Shown here piece after piece: positions 16,298 to 25,186 of a stretch of 64,000 nucleotides of DNA (position 1 is its first letter; each line of letters opens with the position of its first letter). The notes beneath the pieces were generated by a model. That model ran no database searches. It was not told the DNA's origin and was given only the letters and a program-made list of their open reading frames with translations. The stretch spans positions 682,001 to 746,000 of the forward strand of contig OZ241331.1 of the NCBI GenBank assembly GCA_965200005.1, read 5' to 3'. The stretch is from Aldehydirespirator sp965200005. GTDB taxonomy: Bacteria; Actinomycetota; Acidimicrobiia; Acidimicrobiales; Aldehydirespiratoraceae. A program made the translations under genes and the position numbers.

Positions 16298-17560
16298 TCA
16301 GTTCAAACTGGCACGCTCGGAGGGCTCAAGGTGCAACTCAAAGGCTGCATGTAGAACGCTCACTGCTCGCTCAACCTGCTCAGCACGCACCACACACGAG
16401 ATGCGGATTGCGGACGTGGAGATCATCTCGATGTTGATTCCCGCCGAGGCAAGAGTCTCAAACATTCGTGCGGCCACACCGGGATTGGTCTGCATCCCGG
16501 CACCGATCAGGCTCACTCGACCGATCCCCGCATCGTGAGTCGCCTCATCCGCACCCAGCTCATCAACCAGACCTGCCGTGACCGAACTAGCCGCAGACGC
16601 CTGCGCACGGGGCACGGTGAAGCTGATGTCAGTCACCCCCTGGCTCGAGACGTTCTGCACGATCATGTCGACATTCACGTCACGATCGGCCAGCGCCCGG
16701 AACAGCTTGCCTGCCACTCCCGGCTTGTCTGCAACACCCGACACGGTCATCTTCGACTCACTGACATCGTGAGTAACGGCCGAGATGGTGGCGCTCTCCA
16801 TTAGATCCCTTCCGGTAACTGTCGTGCCTGGCATCCAACTAAAGGCCGAACGCACATGCATCTCAACCCCGTACGTGCGAGCCAACTCGACGGCACGCAT
16901 CGCCGGTTTGGGGCAGCCGCTAGCGGTCATCTCCAGCAGCTCATCAAAGGAAATCTCATCCATGCGGCGCGCCTCGGGCACCAGGCGCGGATCGGCACTG
17001 AACAGGCCCGGCACGTCTGTGTACAGCTCGCAATAGTCAGCGCCCAACACATGAGCGAGCGCCACGGCGGTGGTGTCAGAACCGCCCCGGCCCAAGAAAG
17101 TCACTCGCCGCTCCGACGAAACGCCTTGTGAGCCCCCTACGACGGGCACCGCTCCAGCCTGAAGCGCTGCCACAACGCGCTGCGGGGTAATGTTGATGAT
17201 CTTGGCGTTGGTGTGTGCGGAATCAGTAAGGAACCCCGCCTGAGAACCGGTCAGAGACTCAGCAGGTTCACCAAGAGCGTTGATTGCCATCGCAACCAGG
17301 GCACAGGCTTTACGCTCACCGCCCGTGATAAGCATGTCGAGTTCACGCAACGGCGGATCCTTTGCGACATCGGCTGCAAGACCGAGCAACTGATCCGTCT
17401 CGTTGCCCATGGCCGACACCACAAGCGCGATGGAATCCCCATTGCGGCGACGCCGTGCGACGTGATCTGCAACCTCGAGGATCCGGCTGGGGTCAGCAAC
17501 CGATGTCCCCCCAAACTTCTCGACCACCAACACCACGACCCCACACGCTACCTGTGCCAT
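16298..17560 (-). CDS. lysC: Aspartokinase
   Basis: 420 residues from the ATG at 17560; a longer frame upstream starts at 17641 but the family start falls near VVEKFGGTSVADPSRI. It phosphorylates aspartate, the committed step of the aspartate amino-acid family. The kinase motif KFGGTSV, the FLGRGGSDTTAVALA segment and GCPKPAMRAVELA are present. Two ACT domains lie in the C-terminal third (SGVADKPGVAGKLFRALAD and IGAGMQTNPGVAARMFETLA), which mediate feedback by lysine/threonine. An internal start for a beta subunit, known in relatives, is possible but not tested. Confidence 0.97.
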   Translation of the reverse strand: MAQVACGVVVLVVEKFGGTSVADPSRILEVADHVARRRRNGDSIALVVSAMGNETDQLLGLAADVAKDPPLRELDMLITGGERKACALVAMAINALGEPAESLTGSQAGFLTDSAHTNAKIINITPQRVVAALQAGAVPVVGGSQGVSSERRVTFLGRGGSDTTAVALAHVLGADYCELYTDVPGLFSADPRLVPEARRMDEISFDELLEMTASGCPKPAMRAVELARTYGVEMHVRSAFSWMPGTTVTGRDLMESATISAVTHDVSESKMTVSGVADKPGVAGKLFRALADRDVNVDMIVQNVSSQGVTDISFTVPRAQASAASSVTAGLVDELGADEATHDAGIGRVSLIGAGMQTNPGVAARMFETLASAGINIEMISTSAIRISCVVRAEQVERAVSVLHAAFELHLEPSERASLN

Positions 17561-17690
17561 CAGGCGGGCTATCGGTGCCGGGGTGTCTGCTGATCCCGAC
17601 CCGCAACTGTGGTGGTCGCCCTCAACAAGCTCAACAAGCACGCCATCGGATGGCGAGGCGTCCGCTGATATTTCGTGGCAACATCAGGGC

Positions 17691-18083
17691 GTGAGCGAGC
17701 CGCTCGCAGTTGACGAGATCACACTGAGAGTGCCGGCATCCCCCACTTACGCACGGGTCTTGCGGGTCGGAGCAACAGCGGTTGCGTTACGTAGTGGCAT
17801 GTCGTTCGCCGACATTGACGAACTGCGTGCTGCGATTGACGCAACCCTTCAAGCTGTCCTTCAGTCGCCCGCTAGCAACGGTGCTGCCCTGGTTTGCCAT
17901 TTCAAGAGCACAAGCGAGTGTCTCGAACTTCAGATCTCACGAAGTGACGCGAAAGCACTCCGGGCGCCAAATCTGGTTGGTCTTGATGATCGCCTAACCG
18001 GCTCCGCTGTCAAGTTTTCTTTCGATCCCAAAGACGGATCGGTGCTCTTGCACTTGAAATCGACAGACAATTCCCCGAGTTGA
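17691..18083 (+). CDS. RsbW/SpoIIAB-like ATP-binding (anti-sigma type) protein
   Basis: 130 residues from the GTG at 17691. The N-terminal half, ITLRVPASPTYARVLRVGA, then GMSFADIDELRAAIDATLQAV, matches the pattern of anti-sigma-factor histidine-kinase-like ATPases, where the Asp/Glu of the IDELRAAIDA helix binds ATP. The C-terminal glycine-rich ATP lid is poorly preserved: only LVGLDDRLTGSAVKFSF is seen. It may be a degenerate member. No anti-anti-sigma or sigma gene lies next to it. Role in stress control is inferred and uncertain. Confidence 0.65.
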   Translation: MSEPLAVDEITLRVPASPTYARVLRVGATAVALRSGMSFADIDELRAAIDATLQAVLQSPASNGAALVCHFKSTSECLELQISRSDAKALRAPNLVGLDDRLTGSAVKFSFDPKDGSVLLHLKSTDNSPS

Positions 18084-18162
18084 CAACGGCTGGCTCGACT
18101 TACGATTTGACCGACTCTCGGTTGTTCGGTGCTCAACACTCCGCTCAACCTGACGGGTGTGC

Positions 18163-18600
18163 TTAGCTTCCGGTGGAACCGAACCCCTGGTCGCCACGAC
18201 TTGACTCCTCAAGTGTTTCGACGGTCACAAGCCCGACTTGAGCAACAGCGATCACAACTAGCTGAGCGATACGGGTGCCTCGGCGGATCTTGAAGTCTTG
18301 CTCGGGATCGGTGTTGACGAGTAGCGCTTTGAGTTCGCCGCGATAGCCCGAGTCGATGAGCCCGGGACTGTTTAGGCATGTAATCCCATGTTTCAGCGAT
18401 AGTCCGCTGCGAGGCAACAACAGACCCGCATAACCCGTGGGGATTGCGACCGCCACACCCATCGGCACCAAGCTGCGCCCACCACCAGCCCGCAAAACCA
18501 CATCACGGCGGGCACGCAAGTCAAGACCTGCGTCACCTGGGTGGGCATAAGCAGGTACTTCTAGTTCCGCATCGAGTTGACGGATAGGAACTCGCAGCAC
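18163..18600 (-). CDS. dut: dUTP diphosphatase
   Basis: Hydrolyses dUTP to dUMP and pyrophosphate, keeping uracil out of DNA and feeding dTMP synthesis. All trimeric-dUTPase motifs are visible: HPGDAGLDLRA, PRSGLSLKHGI, GLIDSGYRGELKAL, and the C-terminal RGDQGFGSTGS arm. The GTG at 18600 gives 145 residues, the normal size; an ATG at 18681 would add 27 residues with no family match. It is divergent from orn and their upstream regions overlap. Confidence 0.95.
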   Translation of the reverse strand: MLRVPIRQLDAELEVPAYAHPGDAGLDLRARRDVVLRAGGGRSLVPMGVAVAIPTGYAGLLLPRSGLSLKHGITCLNSPGLIDSGYRGELKALLVNTDPEQDFKIRRGTRIAQLVVIAVAQVGLVTVETLEESSRGDQGFGSTGS

Positions 18601-18765
18601 CGACCGACAGTAGCCGACACCGCCCACTACAACCTTGGGGGACACAACGTCAGCGCGCTCAGCTGCCAACTCAAGCGTCATGACACCAGAAGTCATACCG
18701 CCAGAACAAGCATCTCCGAAGACACCACAAGTGTGTGGGCGTGGCGTGTAGTTATCCTGCGGCCG

Positions 18766-19335
18766 GTGCTTGCCTGGATGGATCTTGAGATGACCGGGCT
18801 CGACCCGTCCCGACATGTGATCCTTGAAATCGCTGTTCTAGTGACCGACGACGACTTGAATCTCGTCGCCGCCGGCCCCGATCTTGTCATCCATCAACCC
18901 GAGGAAGCACTCGAACTCATGGGTGATGTCGTGCAGAAAATGCACACCCGCAGTGGCCTGATCGATCAAGTTCGAGCGTCAACAATCTCACTTTCTCAAG
19001 CTGGCAAACAAGTACTTGAGTTCCTGCAGGAAAACCTCAGTGAGGACGATCCAGTGCCACTCTGTGGCAACACCATCGAAACGGATAGACGCTTCTTGGC
19101 TCGTTACCTCCCCGAAATTGACAACTACCTGCACTACCGGTCGATCGATGTCTCCTCAATCAAGGAACTGGCACGACGCTGGCATCCCGACACATACAAG
19201 CAAGCACCCAAGAAGGCCAATTCACACCGGGCACTTGACGACATCACAGAAAGCGTCAACGAACTTCGCTGGTATCGCACTGCTGGCTTCATCGGCGGCA
19301 ACCGCCCGGCCGACGCCTCACAGACCCCCAACTGA
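18766..19335 (+). CDS. orn: Oligoribonuclease (DEDDh 3'-5' exonuclease)
   Basis: 189 residues from the GTG at 18766, chosen because the family starts just before WMDLEMTGLD. Orn degrades 2-5 nt RNA oligomers to mononucleotides and is often essential in actinobacteria and gamma-proteobacteria. DEDDh residues are visible: Asp and Glu of MDLEMTGLD, Asp of CGNTIETDRRFLARYLPE, and His/Asp of ANSHRALDDITES. It is followed 11 bp later by the metallo-beta-lactamase gene. Confidence 0.95.
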   Translation: MLAWMDLEMTGLDPSRHVILEIAVLVTDDDLNLVAAGPDLVIHQPEEALELMGDVVQKMHTRSGLIDQVRASTISLSQAGKQVLEFLQENLSEDDPVPLCGNTIETDRRFLARYLPEIDNYLHYRSIDVSSIKELARRWHPDTYKQAPKKANSHRALDDITESVNELRWYRTAGFIGGNRPADASQTPN

Positions 19336-19346
19336 ACGCCCAAGCA

Positions 19347-20447
19347 ATGACCCCAAATACACACACCACGACCTACACCAAACAGGAACAAGAACCTGCA
19401 TCTTCGGAGGTCACTGAGGTAGCTCCGGGAGTGTTGCGCATGCAGTTGCCTGTGAGCATGCCAGGGCTCGGTCATGTCAATTGCTACGCGCTCATAGACA
19501 ACAAAGGCGCAGTGCTTGTTGATCCGGGTCTTCCTGGTAGCGAGTCGTGGACCGCGCTGCTTAGGCGTCTTAAGCAAGCTGAAATACCACTGAAGCGGGT
19601 TCACACAGCGATAATCACTCACTCGCATCCCGACCACTACGGCGGAAGTCACCAGCTGCGCGAAGAGACCGGAGCGCAACTCGTGGCGCACCACGCCTTC
19701 GCAGCTAGTGCCGCTGCCAACCACGCAAACGCTGACATTGATCTTGATCTGCTTGAGCTCGAACCCGAAGACTTAGTGGCACTGTGGAAGCAGAAACTGG
19801 CTGCGCACGGCCCGACGCCTTGGGGCACGCCACGTGAGCCACCACCCGACGAAGCCATATACCTATGGATTCAAGCTGACGGCGGCAACAACGCTCCCCG
19901 CTTCCGGATACCACGACCGACAACCCTGGTAGCCGAGGGCGATCCGGTGATGATGGCGGGTCGAGAGTGGTTCGCCGTCCACACTCCGGGCCACACGCTT
20001 GACCACCTGTGCCTGTGGGACCCCGCCGAGGGTGTGTTGCTCTCCGGCGACCACGTGTTGCCGACGATCACCCCTCACATCGCAGGATCAACCGAGATCA
20101 GCGACCCGCTAGCAGCCTTCTTTGACTCACTCGCTCGGGTGGGGTCATTTGAGGGCGTCACGGTGTGCCTGCCAGCTCATGGCCATCCTTTCGGCGATCT
20201 ACGCAAGCGGACCGATTCGATCCATCATCACCACCTTGAGCGACTTGACATCTTGCGAGCCGCGGCCCGTCAACTCGGATACGCACCGGTTGAGGCCTAC
20301 ATGAAGGAACTGTTCTCTCCCCGAGCGTGGGGGCAGATGGCAGCCAGTGAGACCTTCGCTCATCTTGAGCATCTCCGGGTGACTGGTGAAACAGATTCGA
20401 AGCGAAACGGTGACGGCCTGCTGTACTACCGCCTAGGAGACAGCTAA
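19347..20447 (+). CDS. Metallo-beta-lactamase fold hydrolase, GloB-like
   Basis: 366-residue zinc hydrolase. The metal motif is IITHSHPDHYGGSHQL (H-x-H-x-D-H), followed by FAVHTPGHTLDHLCLWDP and LLSGDHVLPTITPHI, giving the third His and bridging Asp. A C-terminal helical part, residues ~270-366, with LVCLPAHGHPF-like VCLPAHGHPFGDLRKR, is typical of actinobacterial GloB-like hydrolases that act on thioesters or lipid-linked substrates. Substrate unknown. It lies between orn and tlpA and may be co-transcribed with both. Confidence 0.88.
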   Translation: MTPNTHTTTYTKQEQEPASSEVTEVAPGVLRMQLPVSMPGLGHVNCYALIDNKGAVLVDPGLPGSESWTALLRRLKQAEIPLKRVHTAIITHSHPDHYGGSHQLREETGAQLVAHHAFAASAAANHANADIDLDLLELEPEDLVALWKQKLAAHGPTPWGTPREPPPDEAIYLWIQADGGNNAPRFRIPRPTTLVAEGDPVMMAGREWFAVHTPGHTLDHLCLWDPAEGVLLSGDHVLPTITPHIAGSTEISDPLAAFFDSLARVGSFEGVTVCLPAHGHPFGDLRKRTDSIHHHHLERLDILRAAARQLGYAPVEAYMKELFSPRAWGQMAASETFAHLEHLRVTGETDSKRNGDGLLYYRLGDS

Positions 20448-20476
20448 CGGTTGCCAGTCGTTGGCGGGAGTCAAGC

Positions 20477-21211
20477 GTGACGACCGGTCGCTGGCGTAAG
20501 AGCAACGTCAGAATCCCGGTTCAGGCAAGCGCAGTGGTCGTTGGGGTTGTTGTGACACTGTTGGGACTAGCAGCTGCGGCCGCTTGCAGTTACGCAAATG
20601 CCGCCAACGATGAAACTGATGAAGAAGCGATCCCCAAGATTATGTTGAGCCGTGACGGTGCCGACCTGACCACTGGAGTGGACGTGAACGCAGGTGTCGA
20701 CTTGAACGCCGGTGTCGAGGTGAACAGCGCCACCAATCCGGAGAGTCCTCTCGACGTCAACCTGATCGACGGCGTGAATAGCACCAGTTCGGTCAACCTC
20801 TCGCAACTCACCTTCGAGCGACTCTCCGGTGGCACCGCCACCATCGGCGAGGCCGCCGGGCAACCTCTAGTCGTGAACTTCTTCGCCTCGTGGTGTCCGC
20901 CTTGTGTGCGAGAGATGCCCGAGTTTCAGTCCGTGTTTGAGGACATCGGCAGCGAGGTCGCATTCCTGGGACTTTCCCAAGACCACGACATCAACGACGC
21001 AATTGCCCTGGTCGACCGCACCGGGGTGACATATGAGACCGGCTGGGATCCCGATCTAGAGGTGTACGAAGCCACGGGCAGCTTCGCCATGCCCACCACG
21101 GCGTTCGTGTCTGAGGATGGTGAACTGTTGAGCGTGTTTGCTGGAGCGCTCGACGCAGACGGGCTCACCGAACGAGTCAATGCAATCTTTGAGCTAGCGA
21201 CGAGCGGATAG
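20477..21211 (+). CDS. TlpA/ResA-family membrane-anchored thioredoxin-like protein
   Basis: 244 residues. A signal anchor (residues ~13-37) is followed by a ~75-residue low-complexity linker with near-repeats DVNAGV, DLNAGV and EVNSA, and then a thioredoxin fold. The redox motif is FFASWCPPCVREMPEF (C-P-P-C), and the cis-proline loop is FAMPTTAFVSEDGEL. It acts outside the membrane as a thiol reductase, for example keeping apo-cytochrome c cysteines reduced. CcdA follows 13 bp later and would deliver its electrons. A c-type cytochrome domain occurs in CtaC in this window. GTG start. Confidence 0.9.
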   Translation: MTTGRWRKSNVRIPVQASAVVVGVVVTLLGLAAAAACSYANAANDETDEEAIPKIMLSRDGADLTTGVDVNAGVDLNAGVEVNSATNPESPLDVNLIDGVNSTSSVNLSQLTFERLSGGTATIGEAAGQPLVVNFFASWCPPCVREMPEFQSVFEDIGSEVAFLGLSQDHDINDAIALVDRTGVTYETGWDPDLEVYEATGSFAMPTTAFVSEDGELLSVFAGALDADGLTERVNAIFELATSG

Positions 21212-21224
21212 CGAGGTAGTCAGC

Positions 21225-22364
21225 ATGGATTTTGCCACTCTCGCATATCCCTTCTCGCTCGGACTGGTAGCGGCCTTCAACCCGTGCGGGTTCGCTTTGT
21301 TGCCCGCCTACTTGTCCTATTTCATAGGAGCCGAACCGCAGCAAAGCGCAGGCAACGCCGCCGATGCGTCCTCGCAACAAGCAGGCACGAGCTTGGCGGC
21401 TGTGTTGCGGGCAATCGTCGTGGCGTTGACGCTCACCGCAGGTTTCGTGGCCGTGTTCGGCGCCTTTGGGCTGCTGTTCGAGACGGTGTTGAGCCAGGGT
21501 GCAGTTCTCAACCGGATCGGCTACGTGACGATCGCAATCGGCGTTGCCATGTTCGCTCTCGGAGTCGCCATGCTCGGCGGTCGCACGCTCAACCTGCGGC
21601 TCCCGAAACTCAACCTGGGCACTGGCAGCCGCAGCCTTGTGTCGGTGCTGCTCTTCGGCATCAGCTACGCCGTGGTGTCGCTGTCGTGCACGATCGGACT
21701 GTTCATCGCCGCAGTGGCATCAAGTTTCTCCCAGGACGGTGTGGCCAACGGCACCGCCAACTTTGTCGCTTACGGCGTCGGCATGGGAGCCGTGCTGACG
21801 TTCCTCACCCTCGCCTTGGCCCTCGCTCGCACCAGCGTCGTGGGCGTGATGCGCAAGATGTTCCGCTGGATCAACCCGATCTCAGGTCTAGTGCTGGTGG
21901 CCTCGGGCTTCTACCTCGTCAACTACGGCTGGTGGGAAGTACGGATCATCAACGACGCAACCGCTAGCAATGTATTTGTCGAACAATTCGGCGAGTTCCA
22001 GACCACCGTAAGCGTCTGGATTAACGACACAACGCCAGAACGTCTCGGTGTGTTGTGCGCCTTAGGCGTGCTTGGTGCCTTGTTGTGGGGGTGGAGGGGC
22101 AGCGAACCACCCGGCGCCCGCCGCCGCTTCGTCACCGAGTGCTATGTGGCTGTGTACCTCGCAGTCGAGTTCGGCTTCAACCAGGGCGAGTTCGTGGTGC
22201 TGCCGCTACTGCGCTTCCTCGCCGGCTGGCCGGAGCGTGTCGGCCACTGGTTGAGCGACCCCCTGAGGTTCGGTGTCCCACTGGAGATTGCTCTGACAGC
22301 CCTGGTGGTTTGGAGCCGCTGGCTGACACTCAAACGCAAGTACCGCCATGGCCCTGCCGACTGA
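21225..22364 (+). CDS. CcdA-type cytochrome c biogenesis/thiol-disulfide transmembrane protein
   Basis: 379 residues, with a CcdA core of about six helices. The conserved cysteines are in AFNPCGFALLPAYL (first helix) and VVSLSCTIGLF (fourth), which carry electrons from cytoplasmic thioredoxin to outside thioredoxin-like proteins. The core is ~230 residues; residues ~240-379 form an additional C-terminal part with extra helices, longer than usual for CcdA. It follows tlpA and overlaps the next gene by 17 bp. Confidence 0.9.
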   Translation: MDFATLAYPFSLGLVAAFNPCGFALLPAYLSYFIGAEPQQSAGNAADASSQQAGTSLAAVLRAIVVALTLTAGFVAVFGAFGLLFETVLSQGAVLNRIGYVTIAIGVAMFALGVAMLGGRTLNLRLPKLNLGTGSRSLVSVLLFGISYAVVSLSCTIGLFIAAVASSFSQDGVANGTANFVAYGVGMGAVLTFLTLALALARTSVVGVMRKMFRWINPISGLVLVASGFYLVNYGWWEVRIINDATASNVFVEQFGEFQTTVSVWINDTTPERLGVLCALGVLGALLWGWRGSEPPGARRRFVTECYVAVYLAVEFGFNQGEFVVLPLLRFLAGWPERVGHWLSDPLRFGVPLEIALTALVVWSRWLTLKRKYRHGPAD

Positions 22365-23001
22365 CACACCGGTAACAACTTTTGAAGGCAGCCTTCGTGA
22401 GTTGCTCGCACATGGAGGTGTCTCCGAGACGTGTGAGTTGCGGAGTGGCTTCGGGTTGATGGCGTTTCATGGTGGCAACCTTGAGCGAACTACCGATGTG
22501 ATTGCTGCCGAGGTTGCTGAACGGACCGGCTCCTCGCTGTACACGGTCGTGCAGCGTTCACCTCTGAGGTTTCATCTGGCCTCGACAGCGATGCAACCAG
22601 AAGATTCCACCTTGTTGAGTCGCTTTCTCAGACATGTGCATACCGTGATCGCAGTTCACGGATACGGGCGCGAGAACGAGTTCTGGAGAGTGTTGCTTGG
22701 TGGCCAGAACCGTGCCTTAGCGCATCACCTTTCGGGGTACTTGCGTCGCAGTTTGCCTTCCAAATTCGGGATCGTGGACAAGATCTCTGAGATTCCCCCG
22801 GGACTTGAAGGATTACATCCAGCCAACCCGGTGAACCTGCCAGAGCGCGCTGGTGTGCAGTTGGAACTGCCGCCGACGCTTCGCTGGAACCGGGAAGCCC
22901 GCAACTGGTCAGACCATGAGGGCACACCGCGCGCCACACAGGTGAGCTCGCTGATTAACTGCCTTGTTGAGGCGGTAAATGACTGGCGTTTGGCCGCCTA
23001 G
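22348..23001 (+). CDS. Poly-gamma-glutamate hydrolase family protein
   Basis: 217-residue protein of the PF05908-type family, first described from phage-related gamma-PGA depolymerases. Visible family features are GLMAFHGGNLERTTDVIA near residue 30, with the zinc-ligand histidine, VHTVIAVHGYGREN near residue 90, and LLGGQNRALAHHL. It has no signal peptide. The ATG at 22348 overlaps the end of ccdA. Its natural substrate here is unknown; it may hydrolyse gamma-linked peptides. Confidence 0.78.
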   Translation: MALPTDTPVTTFEGSLRELLAHGGVSETCELRSGFGLMAFHGGNLERTTDVIAAEVAERTGSSLYTVVQRSPLRFHLASTAMQPEDSTLLSRFLRHVHTVIAVHGYGRENEFWRVLLGGQNRALAHHLSGYLRRSLPSKFGIVDKISEIPPGLEGLHPANPVNLPERAGVQLELPPTLRWNREARNWSDHEGTPRATQVSSLINCLVEAVNDWRLAA

Positions 23002-23013
23002 GACTCCAGCACG

Positions 23014-23673
23014 CTAAGGCGCCAAACGTTCGACAGCCCAGTTCGTTGCGCCGCCCCGACCGGCGGAGCTGACTCGACGGTAGCGGAGACGATCGTGGAG
23101 ACGGTTGCGCCGCCCTTGCCAGAACTCCACAGTGTCGGGTTCAACCAGATACCCACCCCAATGCGATGGACGTGGCACGGGCGCTTCAGGTGCGTAGCGC
23201 GACTCAACTTGAGCCGTGAGACGTTCCAATTCGGCTCGATCGGCGATGATCTCAGACTGGGGTGAAGCAACTGCAGCGATCTGGGCGCCTCGTGGACGGG
23301 AGTTGAAGTACGAGTCGCTCTCGCCTTCGGGAAGATGTCGCACCCGGCCGACGACTCGCACCTGACGCTCAAGTGGATGCCATAAGAAACACAGCGCGGC
23401 GACGGGTGAGGCCACCAGATCCTTTCCCTTAGCTGATCGTCTGTTTGTGTAGAAGGCGAAGCCTCGCTCGTCGAGACCTTTTAGCAGCACGGCTCTGGCC
23501 GACGGCAAGCCTTCGGTGTCGGTTGTGGCAAGGATCACAGCGTTGACGTCATAGGGCTTGACCGCGAGCCAGTCATCGAACCAGCGCCTGAACTGTTCGA
23601 TCGGATCGTCAACAAGATCGGCTCGCTGCAGACCCATCTCGGAGTAATGCTCACGCATCTCGGCAAGATCCAT
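23014..23673 (-). CDS. pdxH: Pyridoxamine 5'-phosphate oxidase
   Basis: 219-residue FMN enzyme that makes pyridoxal 5'-phosphate from pyridoxine/pyridoxamine phosphate. Motifs include PSARAVLLKGLDERGFAFYT, NRRSAKGKDLVASP, LCFLWHPLERQVRV and SRPRGAQIAAVASPQS, and the C-terminus ends with WGGYLVEPDTVEFWQGR, RNRLHDRLRYRR and VERLAP. All are characteristic and complete. It is convergent with the upstream gene and divergent from crcB, which starts 32 bp away. Confidence 0.97.
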   Translation of the reverse strand: MDLAEMREHYSEMGLQRADLVDDPIEQFRRWFDDWLAVKPYDVNAVILATTDTEGLPSARAVLLKGLDERGFAFYTNRRSAKGKDLVASPVAALCFLWHPLERQVRVVGRVRHLPEGESDSYFNSRPRGAQIAAVASPQSEIIADRAELERLTAQVESRYAPEAPVPRPSHWGGYLVEPDTVEFWQGRRNRLHDRLRYRRVSSAGRGGATNWAVERLAP

Positions 23674-23704
23674 GGCGCGACTCTAGAAGGGCTAACTTGC
23701 GGCC

Positions 23705-24091
23705 GTGCGAGCCGCTTCCGTTGCCGGGGTAGCCATCGGCGGTGTTGCTGGAGCGAAATTGCGCTGGGTCGTTGGCGAACTCCTGGATGCCGACACGGCA
23801 GGTCTGTTGGCTCTGCTGGCAGTCAACACGGCAGGCTCGTTGATGCTGGGGTTCGTAGTGTTCGCTGGCCGTCTCAAGGGTTGGTCAACATTGAGTGACG
23901 CCCTGGGAACAGGATTCTGTGGCAGCCTTACCACCTTCTCAGCATTCGCAGTGCTAGCTGCGGAGTCCGGGCAAGACTCTGGTCTGCTTGTAGCCACAGC
24001 CATAGCTGTCGTCTGTGTGTTGAGTGCACTTACAGCATTGCTCGCGGGTCGCTCTCTTGCAGCCAGAGTGCTCCCAGAGCGGCCCGCGTGA
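23705..24091 (+). CDS. crcB: CrcB/Fluc fluoride ion channel, first of a pair
   Basis: 128-residue small membrane protein with four helices. The family motifs are seen: AGAKLRWVVGELL, VNTAGSLMLGFV with its conserved Asn, and GFCGSLTTFSAFAV, which contains the fluoride-lining Phe/Thr/Ser region. Pairs of crcB genes encode heterodimeric fluoride exporters. GTG start. A fluoride riboswitch was looked for in the 31-bp upstream gap and there is no room for one. Confidence 0.92.
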   Translation: MRAASVAGVAIGGVAGAKLRWVVGELLDADTAGLLALLAVNTAGSLMLGFVVFAGRLKGWSTLSDALGTGFCGSLTTFSAFAVLAAESGQDSGLLVATAIAVVCVLSALTALLAGRSLAARVLPERPA

Positions 24092-24158
24092 CACCGGTTC
24101 TGTTCATCACAGCTCACGTGGCACCTCGACTCGCGCTGTTGCCCTCTGGGGGATCGGC

Positions 24159-24476
24159 TTGACTCCGGTTCTGTTTGTTGTGGCTGCTGCCGCTGGAGCG
24201 GTTCTGCGCTGGCAGGTGTCGGCACGACTGCCACGTCCGCTGGGGACGCTGGCTGTGAACCTCGTGGGGGCCTTCGCTCTGGGGCTACTTGTCGGACTTG
24301 ACGAACCTGTAGTGACCGTTTTTGGTGTTGGCGGTCTGGGGGCTCTGACTACTTTCTCGACGTTCGCTGACGATGTCGTGTTGCTAGCGAAGCGCAGCTA
24401 TGTGCGAGCGGTGATCTATGTGATGGTCACCGTGGTGGGTGGAGTGTGTGCCGCAGCACTTGGCATTTCCATCTAG
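24159..24476 (+). CDS. crcB: CrcB/Fluc fluoride ion channel, second of a pair
   Basis: 105 residues from a TTG at 24159 preceded by TGGGGGAT; the longer in-frame sequence upstream does not resemble the family. Motifs include AGAVLRWQVSARLP, LAVNLVGAFALGLLVG and VGGLGALTTFSTFADD. Together with the first gene it would form a dual-topology heterodimer. The TTG start is the best choice, but starting upstream cannot be excluded. Confidence 0.88.
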   Translation: MTPVLFVVAAAAGAVLRWQVSARLPRPLGTLAVNLVGAFALGLLVGLDEPVVTVFGVGGLGALTTFSTFADDVVLLAKRSYVRAVIYVMVTVVGGVCAAALGISI

Positions 24477-24480
24477 ACGA

Positions 24481-25140
24481 TTACCCAGCCGCAGATGATC
24501 GTCGAGCGACTAGCCACAGTCCAGTCCCAGCGTAGCTTCCGGTGGTCTCCCACTCTCCCGGAAGGGCAGCGACTACGTCTTCGGGAGGGATGTAGATCGG
24601 CGTCTCGTCACCCATGGTGCTGATCCACACGATGCATCCCTCCGGTGCGAGCACCCGTGCGTACTCGTCTGCGAACAAGAACATGTTCACCAGCACGATC
24701 ACATCCGCAGCACCGGTCGCTAGCGGCAGCGAAGCGGCGTCGCCACGGACGAACGGCGCAACCCTCCGATCCGTTTTTGCCAGCATCTGCGGTGCCAGAT
24801 CCAAAGCTGCTGAGACACGGCAGCGAGCAGCTACCCGCTCAGTGGCCGCACCGGTACCGCAGCCAACTTCCACAATGTGACTACTGTCGGTGACACCATC
24901 CAGCGCGCCACGGTCCAAAGCATCTTCAAGAGATGCAAGGCGCACATCGCTGCTGTGATCAGCGTGCCAGCCCTCACTTAACGTGTCGAACACGCCCGCC
25001 ACAAAACCTGCCCGCTCGTCCGACCATCCCCGGCCGTCACCGATCTCGGCGGTAACGACCCTCATCGGATGATCCGACCCGAATCGCTCGGGTGACATCA
25101 CCTCACGAATCGGCTCAAGCCACCTGATCCGGCTCGTCAT
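24481..25140 (-). CDS. Class I SAM-dependent methyltransferase
   Basis: 219-residue methyltransferase. Motif I is HIVEVGCGTGAATERVA near residue 85, followed by VSAALDLAPQML with the acidic residue that binds the ribose, and later ADVIVLVNMFLFADEYARVL. The substrate is unknown; the N-terminal ~60 residues carry no recognisable targeting domain. Positioned between the crcB pair, which converges on it, and serS upstream; not clearly in an operon with either. Confidence 0.85.
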   Translation of the reverse strand: MTSRIRWLEPIREVMSPERFGSDHPMRVVTAEIGDGRGWSDERAGFVAGVFDTLSEGWHADHSSDVRLASLEDALDRGALDGVTDSSHIVEVGCGTGAATERVAARCRVSAALDLAPQMLAKTDRRVAPFVRGDAASLPLATGAADVIVLVNMFLFADEYARVLAPEGCIVWISTMGDETPIYIPPEDVVAALPGEWETTGSYAGTGLWLVARRSSAAG

Positions 25141-25186
25141 CGCAACCTCAATCCGTCACTTCCCGCAGCAACCAAACAGCAACCCG

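Noticed and set aside
23674..23704. A fluoride riboswitch upstream of the crcB pair
   Set aside because: Only 31 bases separate the genes and no pseudoknot sequence is visible.
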